A stretch of 64,000 nt of DNA from Jaapia argillacea MUCL 33604 (Eukaryota > Basidiomycota > Agaricomycetes > Jaapiales > Jaapiaceae). The notes beneath the pieces are model-generated. The model did not search any database, was not told where the DNA came from, and saw nothing but the letters and a program-made list of their open reading frames with translations. The first letter of the stretch is position 1, and every line of letters starts with the position of its first letter. Of the stretch, positions 31,572-42,830 are shown piece by piece. Both the position numbers and the translations under genes were made by a program. The stretch spans positions 330,441 through 394,440 of the forward strand of contig KL197740.1 of the NCBI GenBank assembly GCA_000697665.1. The letters run 5' to 3'.

Positions 31572-33405
31572 ATGGAACAACATCGGTTTCCCGAAACGGC
31601 GAAGATCTATCAGGTATGTCAGTAATCAGATATCTAGGTAGGATAGACGCTGACGATGGAATCGCAGTCTCTTACCCTGCTGATCATAGAGAGTGTTTCG
31701 CGACGCAGTCCTGTCTTGGACGAAAATCATGGAAGGTAAAATCGCGTTCCTCGAATCTTCCTTCGGAATTAACAGCGTTGAAGGTTCTTAGAAATTCTTG
31801 CCGAACAATCCGAGGAAATGTCCAAGCAAGATGTCATTGTGACCCTTGCAAAAAGCCGTCGTTATCGCACTCAGCTCTTGGCAGTATGTGCCCTGAAAGG
31901 TTATCTACGTCGGCTGACCCTCTGTGGTTGTTCAAGTTAGCCCGTCAATTCCACATTGATGTTAAGGAGCTCGAGGACGCTATTCAGACGGACGAGTTCT
32001 GCCTTTCCGCATACGTTTTAATTCTAGTGATCTCACGTCACAAACGCGATCTTATCTGCGGGCTTCGTGGCGAGGAGGCTCAGAGCTTCCTTGACCTGAT
32101 TGTCCTTGTAAGTCGTCCGTGGTGATACCTACTTCATCATGTGACATCCTTTTGCCTCGAGGCTTTGGAGGGTCCCACATTCCACGATATTCGATCGCGG
32201 AAGTCAGCATATCGTTTGCTCATCAAACTCTCCAGTGCATCAAATCGCCTTCCTTCAGCTCTATTCGTTAGGGGCATTGAGCTGACCACGAATACCCCGG
32301 TCTGTGGTGGCGGCTTCGCGGACATTTTTCGTGGGGTTTATACATCACGGACATCTCAAGACGTCGCACAAAGCGTCAACGTTCCGGCAACTCAGGTCGC
32401 CATCAAACGTCTACGGGTATTTCAGTCGACGAAACAACAGATTGTCACATATAGAGTATGTATAATTCGTCAACCTTTCGACGCATGTGTAACGAATTCC
32501 ACCTGCAGAAATTCTGCCAAGAAGCTATCGTATGGCAACAACTTGGCAATCACCCAAATATTCTTCCCTTCATTGGTGTGGATGCCAATACATTTGCGCC
32601 CCTCCTTTGCATGGTGTCCCCATGGATGGCGCATGGTAATGCTCTCGTGTATCTCGAAGACCGACGCTCAGACCCCAGCACCGTTGATCGACTTGTAAGT
32701 TCACTATGTTGTTACGAGTGGTTTCTATCACGACTGTAGCTCTTTCTCAGTTAATAGAGATAGCAGAAGGCCTCCGGTATCTGCACCGACAATCCTTGGT
32801 TCATGGCGACTTGCGTGGTGTATGTCCCCACTCTCTGCTCCCGAATATATTACTTCGTATCTCAAGAAGTTGAAACAAATATCTTTTCAGGCAAATATTC
32901 TCATCGATGATGACGAGCACGCCCGACTTGCAGACTTTGGGCTGGTCGGTCTTGCAGACACCAGTGCCATGACACACAGCACCAAAAGGGATGGTTCCGT
33001 CCGCTGGATGGCTCCCGAACTTCTTAGTCCTGATTCTTTCTGCGGTGTGGTGGAAGGCTTTCAGCGCACTTTTGCCAGTGACATTTATGCATTCGGTTGC
33101 GTCTGCTTGGAAGTTGGTTCCCTTCCCTCCACTGTCTCCCCACATGCGCTAAGCTTCGTTCGTAGCTGCACACAGGAAGACCTCCGTATTCGGAGATTGC
33201 CAGCGACATCGTAGCTGTGTTGGCCATCTTGAGGGGTGACCAGCCACGTCGTCCTGCTACTACAGCAGCACCCATGATGTCGGACGCTGTCTGGGAGCTG
33301 GCGAGAGCTTGTTGGGGACATTTACCTCAATCTCGGCCGAAAGTTCGGGAGGTGTCTCGTGTCTTAAAGGACTTGATGTCTTCGGTTGATCCTACATGTT
33401 TCTGA
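31572..33405 (+). CDS. TKL-like protein kinase, unusual HGD catalytic loop
   Basis: The first exon MEQHRFPETAKIYQ is followed by helical exons (SLTLLIIESVSRRSPVLDE, SEEMSKQDVIVTLAKSRRYR, LARQFHIDVKELEDAIQT). The kinase domain then has a glycine loop CGGGFADIFRGVYTS, ATP-binding VAIKRLRVF, LGNHPNILPFIGV, catalytic loop LVHGDLRGANILI, DFGLVGLADTS, SVRWMAPELL, DIYAFGCVCLE, and helix ELARACWGHLPQSRPKVREV. The loop is HGD instead of HRD, but the catalytic Asp and following Asn are present. This is the pattern of tyrosine-kinase-like Ser/Thr kinases expanded in mushrooms. About eight introns; roughly 450 residues. The N-terminal helical part may be an adaptor or regulatory module. Target unknown; exon edges near 31720-31900 are uncertain. 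Confidence 0.75.
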
Positions 33406-33897
33406 ATTTGGATCCCAGGTTTCTACTCGACCTCCCTTTTAGATCGTGTCCCCCATCTCTTATTCACTCCAACGGAATTATGTCGATCTCTCTCTACTCT
33501 CCACATTCACCGCAAAGTTGTATTATTAACCTACAGTTTACGTAGTCCTGGCTTATGTACTATAGGAGTCAACAAGGATTGTACCAGTACTAGTACTTGA
33601 GGAAAGCTATCGACTCCACACTGCTCGACGACTTTGAGGAGGCTTTTGGGAGGATTGGTGCTGAAGTCAACTTTCCCACCATGTGATTGGGACGCGACAG
33701 TTAAAATGGCCTGAACGGCTTCTATGCGCTGCAGACTCTCTCTTTCTCCTTGTATTTATCTTCTGGTGAGTCATTCTATCCGATAGCTTCATCGACTCAG
33801 TGTCTGATGAATATCTATGTTCTCAGTACAAATATATCTTATAGACGACCATAACGACACTCCCTGAGGACGACACTCCTTCTCTCTCATTATCAAC
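33406..33897. other. Intergenic, promoter of the zinc-finger protein gene
   Basis: About 490 bases between two plus-strand genes; pyrimidine-rich near the right end. No other feature recognised. Confidence 0.45.
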
Positions 33898-36237
33898 ATG
33901 TCAGCACGACTGAGACGCCAGGAGCGTCGAAGGTCAACATCTAATTCTAAACCGTACTCAAAGCCCAACTCTCCTACGGTAACTAGCCCTTCACCTCCTT
34001 CAGCACTCCTGTATGTGCCTCCGCATCCCTCCACCCGGCCTGCAATCGCTTCTGCGTCCTTGCCTCTCAAAGCCTTAGACCGCGTTCCATCGATCGTTAA
34101 ACCTGCGTCGATGCACGGGTTTCCAACCTACGATGAATTTACAGAGCTGGTCAACAACTATATCGCGTCCCTTCATCCGCGCAAAGCACTCAAAGCCCTC
34201 ATCGACCAGGAGATGTATGCCAAGATCCTTCGTACGTTACGATATCCCGACGACGTCAGCGTTGGGAACGCGCAGTTTCGGTTCTGGGCGAGGAAAATGT
34301 TCCAGTTGAAATATCCCCCAGGTTACTCGCCGAAGGTCAAGAGCTCTTCGACAAGGAAACGCATGCGAGCTACAAATGCTGATGAACACGATTCGGAGGA
34401 CGATGACGATGACGACTATACCTGCTTCAATTCCGAGGAAGAGCTGGACCCTCAGTTCATCCCAATCCTAATCCACGAAACCCGTCCAGTCGCAATCAAA
34501 CATGACATATACTCAATCCTCTGCCACTTTCACTCCCTCTGCACTCATGGTGGTCGTGATCGTACAACGGCACTCGTACGGGACCACTACTCATACGTCC
34601 CGAAAGTCTTGGTTGCGGCTTTTGTGGCGAAGTGCCCGACGTGTATGTATAGGAGAACTGGGGATGCCGATTTGCTGGGAAAGATAGAGCTTCCGAGCGT
34701 TGTGAAAAAGGAGAGGATGCTGAAGCCGCTCGATGAAACGGCCAGAGTGTCGGAGGATTCCGTAATCGGAGGTCAGGAGGGGGAATTCATCGGACAAGAG
34801 TTCGAGTTCCCTTATTTTGGCCATGGACCTAATTTTCCGATTTATCATGAGCATCATCGTCCAGGCGTGCAGGGGGCTATCGGCCACCTGTCCAACTCAC
34901 ATTTCCCCCCCCATTTAGCCCTTCGGCCACCCTCTTCCCTCAGCGAATACCCCACACCAAATATACACCCCGCTTCGTACAGTCTATCACCTGCGTCGAC
35001 ACTTGGGATCCTAACTCCCTATTCTGAAGCACACCTTCCTCTCCCTCTCGCATTTCCTCCTTTCCCTGCTCGCTCTCTGGGTGGGTATCCGTTTTCGCGG
35101 ACAGCATCTATGAACTCGGTTGCGGCCTCCTCCTCGTCATCGTCCGTGAATATTGTCGGCTGGAACCCCACTTCCAACCCTGGTGCCATCGATACAATGC
35201 TGCACGGAAGTCCCCCTCAGCTCCCGCCGTTGCACTGCGGGAAGGAAGAAGATGTCGAGAGACCGAGGTTACCTGGGATCGAGGAGATGATGAGGATGGC
35301 TAGTGCCGACTCCGTCTTTCTCCCTCCGTCTTCTGGGGCTTTCCTCCCATCCGACTTCAACTCTACCGGGACGAAGGGGAAAGGACGTGCTCTGCCCCCT
35401 TTAATGAAAGCACTTTCTGAAGGAGCAGGCGGTTCTGCTTGGGGCATGAACTTCCTGGGACCTGCCTTGAGTTCCAGGACAGGGCTACTGAGCATTCGAG
35501 AGGCACCGGAATATGGACATGTTCCTATCGATCCACGCTTGTTGGGTGAAGGAGGAACTTCGTCTTCGTCTTCACCTGGGCCTTCCTCGAAGGTGGCGGG
35601 AGGATCATCGGCGCATATACCCAGTTTTGAGCGTATGGACATCGACCCTCCTCAAATTCATGGCTCTTTCACGACTTGTTCATCCTCGACTCCGGAAAGA
35701 TGGAAATCGAATTCTCATGGAAATACTGGCGATATCTTCCGTGGCTATATGCATTCCCAGTACCAATCGTATTCAACAAGCGACTCTCGTCTCTCGTCCA
35801 GCTATGGTTTCGGGCCACAGGATCAGAACGAGCCCAGTTATCCCTCGTCCACACATCACAATCTCGAGTATCCTCGTCAGCCGTACTCGGACAGGTCTAT
35901 GTCGGACGAACACCTAACTTATACGGGAGCTGACAAGAGCTCCTCCAGTGGTAGTGGTACCAATGCGAGCTCTGGCCCATTGACTTCGGACCTATCAAAT
36001 CTGAACCTCAGTTCCAGTTCCAGCGGGAGCGGAAGTGGAAGTATGGGAGGGTCGTCTTTCTCTACTTCTACTTCAGGAGGGAGAGATAATGAGAAGAGGG
36101 CGGCGTTGATGGATACGGGTGGGGTGAAGAAAGCGAAACCCAGAACGAAGGCAAAGGGAAGGGCGAAGGAAGGCTTGATTCTTAGCGACATTAACCCTCT
36201 TGTGCATGAAAGAGGGTTGGGGGAAGTTTCTACCTGA
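33898..36237 (+). CDS. Large low-complexity protein with integrase-type HHCC zinc finger
   Basis: Uninterrupted 779-codon frame, MSARLRRQERRRSTSNSKPY to ERGLGEVST. Residues about 75-145 form a folded helical region (YDEFTELVNNYIASLHPRK, FRFWARKMFQLKYPPGY). An acidic run lies at about 165-185 (DSEDDDDDDYTCFNSEEELD). Residues 202-249 match the zinc-binding module found N-terminal to integrases: H212, H217, then GGRDRTTALVRDHYSYVPK, with C246 and C249 (KCPTC). The remaining 500 residues are Ser/Pro/Gly-rich and probably disordered, with a basic patch near the end (KKAKPRTKAKGRAKEGL). No integrase core, transposase or reverse transcriptase accompanies it, so I read it as a host gene carrying a zinc module, perhaps binding DNA or chromatin in the nucleus. 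It has no introns, unlike its neighbours. Confidence 0.75.
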   Translation: MSARLRRQERRRSTSNSKPYSKPNSPTVTSPSPPSALLYVPPHPSTRPAIASASLPLKALDRVPSIVKPASMHGFPTYDEFTELVNNYIASLHPRKALKALIDQEMYAKILRTLRYPDDVSVGNAQFRFWARKMFQLKYPPGYSPKVKSSSTRKRMRATNADEHDSEDDDDDDYTCFNSEEELDPQFIPILIHETRPVAIKHDIYSILCHFHSLCTHGGRDRTTALVRDHYSYVPKVLVAAFVAKCPTCMYRRTGDADLLGKIELPSVVKKERMLKPLDETARVSEDSVIGGQEGEFIGQEFEFPYFGHGPNFPIYHEHHRPGVQGAIGHLSNSHFPPHLALRPPSSLSEYPTPNIHPASYSLSPASTLGILTPYSEAHLPLPLAFPPFPARSLGGYPFSRTASMNSVAASSSSSSVNIVGWNPTSNPGAIDTMLHGSPPQLPPLHCGKEEDVERPRLPGIEEMMRMASADSVFLPPSSGAFLPSDFNSTGTKGKGRALPPLMKALSEGAGGSAWGMNFLGPALSSRTGLLSIREAPEYGHVPIDPRLLGEGGTSSSSSPGPSSKVAGGSSAHIPSFERMDIDPPQIHGSFTTCSSSTPERWKSNSHGNTGDIFRGYMHSQYQSYSTSDSRLSSSYGFGPQDQNEPSYPSSTHHNLEYPRQPYSDRSMSDEHLTYTGADKSSSSGSGTNASSGPLTSDLSNLNLSSSSSGSGSGSMGGSSFSTSTSGGRDNEKRAALMDTGGVKKAKPRTKAKGRAKEGLILSDINPLVHERGLGEVST

Positions 36238-38294
36238 GAAATGGAGGATTGGTTGTATTTTTTTTTTCGTATTTGTATCAACATGGATTTGTAGCGATTA
36301 GACACATACTGTATCGAATACATATTACCTAGAGACAAGCGTTGTATTATTTGACATTTGTATTCTGAAGTGTCCAGATGACAGGCCATCGGAATCAGAG
36401 TCGCGATCCGGATCGTGGTTCTCTCCAACACAACGTTGATGCCAAAGTCTCCCCATGCACAATTGCAAGTCTTGCGACACTTTGCTCGCTTTCGGCTAGT
36501 CCGTCAACGACTGCAATTTGCGTTCTTCTACTCGTGACTGTTATAGTCGGTTATGCCACCATCCTTGGACTCAATGTGGACTTGTTCTAACTTGCCTCGT
36601 TGACTCGTTGACGTCTACACTGGGCCTAATGCAAGCCAACTGGGATTCGCTCTATTATTCGCTCTGGCTCGCTGAATCTTCAATTAGCTTTGGTCCGATA
36701 GATCGACCTCGGCTGGTCGTTGGCTTCCGGGACATATGCTTACCTTCAACTGTTACCCATGGCACGGGCCAAGAGACCGTTTGGGAGACACCCTACGAGG
36801 TTGTTCGAACCAACCTACCCGGGGTTGATTTCTTCTTCCACAAAACCCCTCTGTGGTCTTGATGTCGTGGCTTCAATACCTATCTGGCGTGTTTCATGTT
36901 CTGTGATCATACCCATGCTAGAGCTCTGTGACCCATCTCCTTGAGGTATGGTGCCTTTTACCCCCGGCATGTTCTGATAACTCGGCGGCAATCCGTTAGT
37001 TTCTCCTTCTCGCTCTTCGAGCGTATTTCTTCGCGCCCTAGAAGACTTGTGGTGGACAGAACTCGGACTAACCTCACGCGGAGCTTCAAGCCTCTGTCTC
37101 GATCATGAATTCTAGGGGTTCTGGTCCGCGAACCTTTGAACTGCGATATGTCCAATTCCAAGACGACAGCGTGGTTGTCCCGAAACCCTAGTGCGTCCCC
37201 TCTTGCAGTTGCCATCACTGATCGTTTTTGGTTATTCGCTGGGACTTGCTAGCGTTACTACCGTCCAGCCCAGAATGCAGACAGTGTGGCCCTACACCAC
37301 AAGCAACCGCATCAAGTCGAACTGCGTCCGTGTTATCATTCGTTGGAAAGATGTTTGAAGGAGCGGAAGAACAGTGCCTCCTTATGGAATAGTGTGGGGA
37401 TGATGACATGGGATACTATCTTCTGTTTCCGGCGCACAGAGAGGCACAGAGCTTATGGACCGCGTTTGGTTTGTGCCCTGGGGTGATGACGCAAACACGT
37501 AGAGTTGCAGAAATTCCGATGAGTGTAAGGTACAAAGTGGAATCGATAAAGATTGACGATGTGAAGCAATCAGCATCCAAGCGCCTTCCTACCCCCTCCT
37601 CCTCATGCCTCTCCAAGTTTTGTTGAAATGGATGCCGAACGGCAACAAGATAGAATTCAAGAACCGCGAGCCATGTGAGCCACGAGGGTACAGGCTGACC
37701 TAAGCAGTGAAATCGTTGCCACAACCAGAAAAAAAGGACCAAACGGAATCTAATTGACCTCCGCATTATCCTGTTGTATTCAAGGCAACCTCCCACAAAA
37801 GTACTTCAAAGTATTAGAGACAGCTTGCAACCGGTGAGTAGAATTATTGTGCAGGGTCTGAATGGAAGGGGATGAAAATGGAGAGTTGTTACTGAATTTA
37901 CACCAAAAGGGAAAGTCGGGCGCCTGCAATCGCTGTGCACGTTTCAAGCCTTTGTTGGTGGGCTGAACTGATCTGTCACTCCGCCGCTCATTCTCCGATT
38001 TCTCTCTTCCTCGCTGTTCTAAACGACGACGACGACAACTGTTGGCCTTCAACATCGGCAGAGATAGCGAGGACGACTACCACGACGAGCCTCTCTGCTG
38101 GCAGTGAAGCGCAGCTGTTTGTTTATTCCCCCGCTTTACATTCTCGGTTGGTTTTGGTTTCGGTTACGGCCATGGAACCAGCGTCTGACCAAACTTTTCT
38201 TCTTTTGTTCCTTTCCTTTACTAGTCCGCCTCCAACAACTCCATCCTCTTCCTCCTGCTCGCTGTCGCCATCGTAGGACGCCCACGTTGTCATC
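36238..38294. other. Long intergenic stretch upstream of KIN4-like kinase
   Basis: About 2 kb, the second-longest gene-free stretch in the window. Several open frames of 60-126 codons on both strands show no motif, splice pattern or repeat. The last 350 bases are CT-rich with a short GAC repeat (38020-38040) and probably form the promoter and 5-prime UTR of the kinase. Long upstream regions are common before regulated kinase genes. Confidence 0.45.
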
Positions 38295-41200
38295 ATGATG
38301 GAGGTATCAACAAGTCTCCAAATCCCGGACTCTGCCATGGCTGGTTCATCTCGACAACCAGGCTACTCACGTCCCGTCTCCGTTTCCGTACATCCATCCT
38401 CCACATCATCACCCCAAGCACCCACACCTGCATCACGCCAGCGAGCTTCCCACCAAGTCGTCTCCACATCACAACAAGAATCCCAAGTCGCTGCTCAGAA
38501 CGAACAACCAGCTTATAGAGATGTCTATGCTCACCCCGCCGCAATAGCTTACGCAGCAGCGCACCCGCGCCGTACTATTCCCAAATTCGGTCCATATTTA
38601 CTACTGCAGACCCTCGGTGAGGGCGAGTTTGGGAAAGTCAAGCTGGGGTTGCATAGTCAATGGGGAGAGGAAGTAGCTGTCAAGTTGATCAGGAGGGGAA
38701 ATATCGATTCGACCGTACGGATGTCGAAGGTTGAGCGGGAAATTGAAGTTTTACGGGTGTGTTTTACCTTTTCCTCTTCATCGTTGCTGCGATCCTGATA
38801 CGTATCTGTCGACGTAATGTAGACCCTGAAACACCCCAACATCGTCCGTCTCTACGATGTGATCGAGACCGATAAATACATCGGTATTATCCTCGAATAC
38901 GCTTCCGGTGGTGAACTCTTCGACCACATCCTCGCCCACCGTTACCTCAAGGAAAAGGACGCCTGCAAACTCTTCTCACAACTCATCTCCGGAGTCTGGT
39001 ATATCCACCAAAAGAAAATCGTCCACCGTGATCTCAAGTTAGAGAACTTGCTCCTCGACCGACATCGCAATGTCATCATCACCGATTTTGGCTTCGCCAA
39101 CAGGTTCGAGCATCGGGCGGACGATTTGATGCAAACCAGTTGTGGGAGTCCTTGTTACGCCGCTCCGGAGTTGGTCATTTCGGAAGGGCTGTACGTGGGA
39201 AGCGCAGTGGATATCTGGTCTTGTGGTGTCATCTTGTATGCCATGCTAGCCGGGTACCTTCCATTCGACGACGACCCCGATAACCCCGATGGCGACAACA
39301 TCAACCTACTTTACAAGTACATCGTCACCACTCCCTTGACCTTCCCCTCGCACATATCACCCGAGGCGAGGGACCTGTTGGGATTGATGTTGGTCGCTGA
39401 CCCGGTGAAGCGAGCGGATCTGAACGCGATCATGAGGCACGAGTGGCTTGCGCCCTATCACCACCTATTCTTGAAGGCCGTAGAGGATTTGGAGAGGGCT
39501 GCTATGGAGCAGCACCAGATGAAGAGGATGGCCTACCAAAGGCAGATGAGGACCGTCGAAGGGGGTGCCGCCGCGAATGGCAAAGGAATGTCGAGAAGTC
39601 AGAGTGCAAGACCTGAGGCGACGCCCGGTGGTGGTTCATCCAGGAGTCGGTCGCATCAGGTCCAACAAATCGAGGAGAGAGGACAGCCGGAGTACTTGTA
39701 TGAGACTTCTGCCGATCAGGCTGTTTACTCCTCGCCACCGCCCCCTTCTGCTGCTGCTACCAGACGAGGATACAATTCCGTCATGGTCTCCCCTACCACT
39801 GCCAATCATCCCGTCATTGATGATGATCCCTTCGCTCCGGTCCACCCGCCGACGACACGGGATTTAGCTCCTCCCCCGACGTTGGCGATCACTGAGCATG
39901 TTGGGAGTGCAGGCCAGATTGTGACGTCGCCTCTTGAAGAGATTGGTGAGAGCCGAAGGGACGAGGTTACGGAGAGGGAGCAGAGGAGGGGAGAACCTGT
40001 TCCTCCTTCCAGTGGCGCCGCTGCCGCTTCCGCCGCGAGGAGCTCACCGGAGAGTCAGAGGAAGAAGGGCGGTTTCAGGCACACCATCCAGGTGGAATAT
40101 GGCCAGGATGGTCAGGATCAATCCCAGTCAAGGCAGGGCGTGCCCGCTACGAATGGGATATCACCAAACGTCACCAAATCCTCCACTTCACCGGAACGCT
40201 CTAGGTCTTCCAGGAAACCTCCCGTTAATCCCGAGGCGGAGAAGAAGCCTCTTCCTGCCGTCCCTCCTATCTCGGATGTCGTTACTTCATCTTCTGCTCG
40301 CCAAGGATTGGATACGCTCGGACCCGCTTCTGGTGCAGACCTCAGCCGTATGCACAATGGGACGGGTGGATCTGGTTCATCGAAGCAGAGTGGTCATCGC
40401 AAGGGTCTTTCTGTTGATAAGTTGACGATCGGCAAGATATTCAACATGGGACCGGACTCGTCTGGTGCTGGGACAACACACGTCAATGGCTCTTCGTCGC
40501 GCGTCCCTTCGGAGAGGTCGACTGATGGAGACCAGCAACATTCGCGCAATGGAACCTTCAAGTCGTACATGGGTATCAACAAGCGCCCCTCGACGTTACA
40601 AACCACTTCGCCTACCTCCGATGCTGAGGCGAACGGCAAGCAGCAATCCTCCTCGTCGACCTTGTTGAGTCCTTCCACAGACCCTTCAGCCAAGAAGAGC
40701 AGGAGGAATACGTTGACTGTCATGGTCGAGCCTATTAGCCGGACTATCAAGAACAGAACTAGAGGTCGGGTTGTTACCACGGACACGCCGTCCAAGGATT
40801 TGGCTGATATGGAGAAGACACCTTCCTCAGCTATGCCGCCTTCTGGAATATCACATGGTGAGACGGAGGCACAAGTTACAGAGAAATCAACCTTGCCTCC
40901 ACCGACACCTTCCTTTGGAAATGTCTCGAATACAGATATTGGCAGTATTGGACTGGGAATGCCCGCTTCGACAAGTAAGGCGAGGAAAGTTATGCAGTGG
41001 TTTAGGTCGAAGAGTAAGGGGAGGGAGTCACTTAATGGGACATATGAGAGCGACTCTGGGTTGCTTGGGCCTTCTGCAAACCAGATGGGAGAAGCTACAC
41101 CCAGTCGGGGAGCATTGCCGTCGTATAGATCTCGCGCTGGCGCGGCGTCTTCATCAAGTACTATCAATGCTGCTTCGCCTGCCGTCCAAGTGTACGTCAC

Positions 41201-41958
41201 GACACCCAACGCCAACCGTGCCCCTATTCATCCACAGCGTACCGCCTCCGCCGACACTTCCTACGGACTTGCTGAACGAGTTAGGTCCGTCGTCGCCAGT
41301 ACACCCAATCCAAAGGGTTTGTTGCGTGTGCATCACGGCGCTGTCGACCAGACTACTATAACTACTCGTGCACCACCCGAGGTTATGAAGCATGTGAAAG
41401 ATATCTTGGAGAATATGGGTGTGGAGATACAGATTGAGAGTGATTATAAGTATCGGTGTATTAGACATAAGAGGAAGAAGAGTACAGCTGGGCTTGGGGG
41501 AAATGGGGGCTCGGGCAGTTTGGCTGCATTCAATGTTCATGGCACTGCTGCGTCCAATGGGGTGTGTACTCGTCTTCGTTCTCCGCTTGCCACTACTAAC
41601 GAGTTCGAGTTAGGTTGATAAACGTGGATTACCTATCCCATCTCCTTCAACCTTCAGTGGAGGGGGTATGCTGCGTGGTCTCCTCATGCGCAGACAGTCA
41701 TCCCAAGTCTCTTCTATTGGTCAACAATCGTTGGAATCGGATAGTGCTCTCGATACTTCGATCTCTCCCGAGCCAATTACCCCCAACCCCCTTGAAGCTG
41801 TCTACGGTGACCGTACTCAGGATGTTGGAGATGAAGTCCGATTTTCCGTGGAGCTCACTCGGCTAGACCGGTTGAATGATACATATAGTTTGGACATCCG
41901 TAGGTTGAAAGGTAACCTAAGAAGTTATAAGTTTTTGTACGACACGCTGAGAGAGTGA
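38295..41958 (+). CDS. KIN4: KIN4-like CAMK-family protein kinase with C-terminal KA1 domain
   Basis: Three exons give about 1180 residues. After a disordered N-terminus the kinase domain starts FGPYLLLQTLGEGEFGKVKL, with VAVKLIRRG (Lys), IVHRDLKLENLLLD, TDFGFANRF, SCGSPCYAAPELV and DIWSCGVILYAMLAGYLPFD; all catalytic residues are present. The insert DNPDGDNINLLYKYIVTTPL is typical of fungal KIN4/KIN1 kinases. About 600 Ser/Pro-rich residues follow. The C-terminal end (DILENMGVEIQIESDYKYRC, then VRFSVELTRLDRLNDTYSLD, YKFLYDTLRE) is a KA1 membrane-binding domain split by an intron at about 41567-41616 that contains ACTAAC. KIN4 relatives act in the spindle-position checkpoint or in polarity at the cortex; which applies here is unknown. 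The last third is duplicated immediately downstream. Confidence 0.88.
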
Positions 41959-42391
41959 GTGTCATCCATTTGTTCTGAAATTTACTCTTCATCTGACAAC
42001 CCAACCCTCCAGTCGTGCCGATCTCCAGCGATAGATTTTACCGTCCCGTCCATCCATTTCAATTTCTCGCAATCGTTGATCGTTCTACTTGCGGCGCATC
42101 GGAGCTTTCTATCCACATACCCTAATACCTTCCCCCATTCTTGGCGTCAATGGTCCTAATATTCCGCTTCCTCTGGTCCATAAATCAACCGCGGTATTGA
42201 ATGAAATTCCATCTGCCTATCTTTCCTCGTCACTGTTCCATCACCACATTCGCCGTGTTCCACTATTTTTGCAGTGTGCAACGCTCTCTGCTCTCGATCG
42301 TCCTATATACACTCTCCTTTCTCTTTGTCCATTGTTTGCATACGCAATTGTCCCCCATCTCAGGTCGCTCATATGTATATCCTCTATTTGA
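40806..42391 (+). repeat. Tandem duplication, unit 1 (kinase tail and 3-prime flank)
   Basis: The segment from GATATGGAGAAG in the last third of the kinase gene, through its stop and about 430 bases of downstream DNA, has a diverged second copy starting at 42831. The similarity is seen in coding sequence, in the intron before VDK, and in the downstream flank (for example CCATTTGTTCTGAAA and CAGGTCGCTCATA). Unit ends are approximate. Confidence 0.75.
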
Positions 42392-42830
42392 ATGGTTCAA
42401 TGACACTATCGTGCTGTAGTAGGAAGTACGCAATTATGCTAGGACTTGCCGGTGCAAGTTGACCTCCATGACGTGGGTGTCGTGAACAACTTCGCCTTCA
42501 ACAGGACACAATCTGGCAACATCCTTCAAGCAACTTGTAAGTACTGCACTGTTCTGATGGCTCTCCCCATACCTCTGTCCGGCCTCTCATCAATGGCAGA
42601 TGGATTTACATCGACTTTTCGGCTTGCCACCACATCGATGTGACCCACGCCGTCCTGGTACAGCCTTGGACCACAAAGTCCAACCTAAACCTTCGCGCTC
42701 TGGTCTGGATCCGGACTTGCAACGAGGACAAGATACCACAAGCTCGGAATCCACTGGGGCGATGAAAATGAGCGCTGGAAGTAGGTTGCCGATACTCAGA
42801 GTTCATCCAAGTCTCAAGGTTCCACCTTCT

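Noticed and set aside
36378-36590. 70-codon frame with a hydrophobic C-terminus upstream of the kinase
   Set aside because: Could be a small membrane protein, but there is no homologous block or promoter evidence.
40394-41215. 273-codon minus-strand frame inside the kinase gene
   Set aside because: Antisense to the low-complexity kinase linker; no recognisable content.
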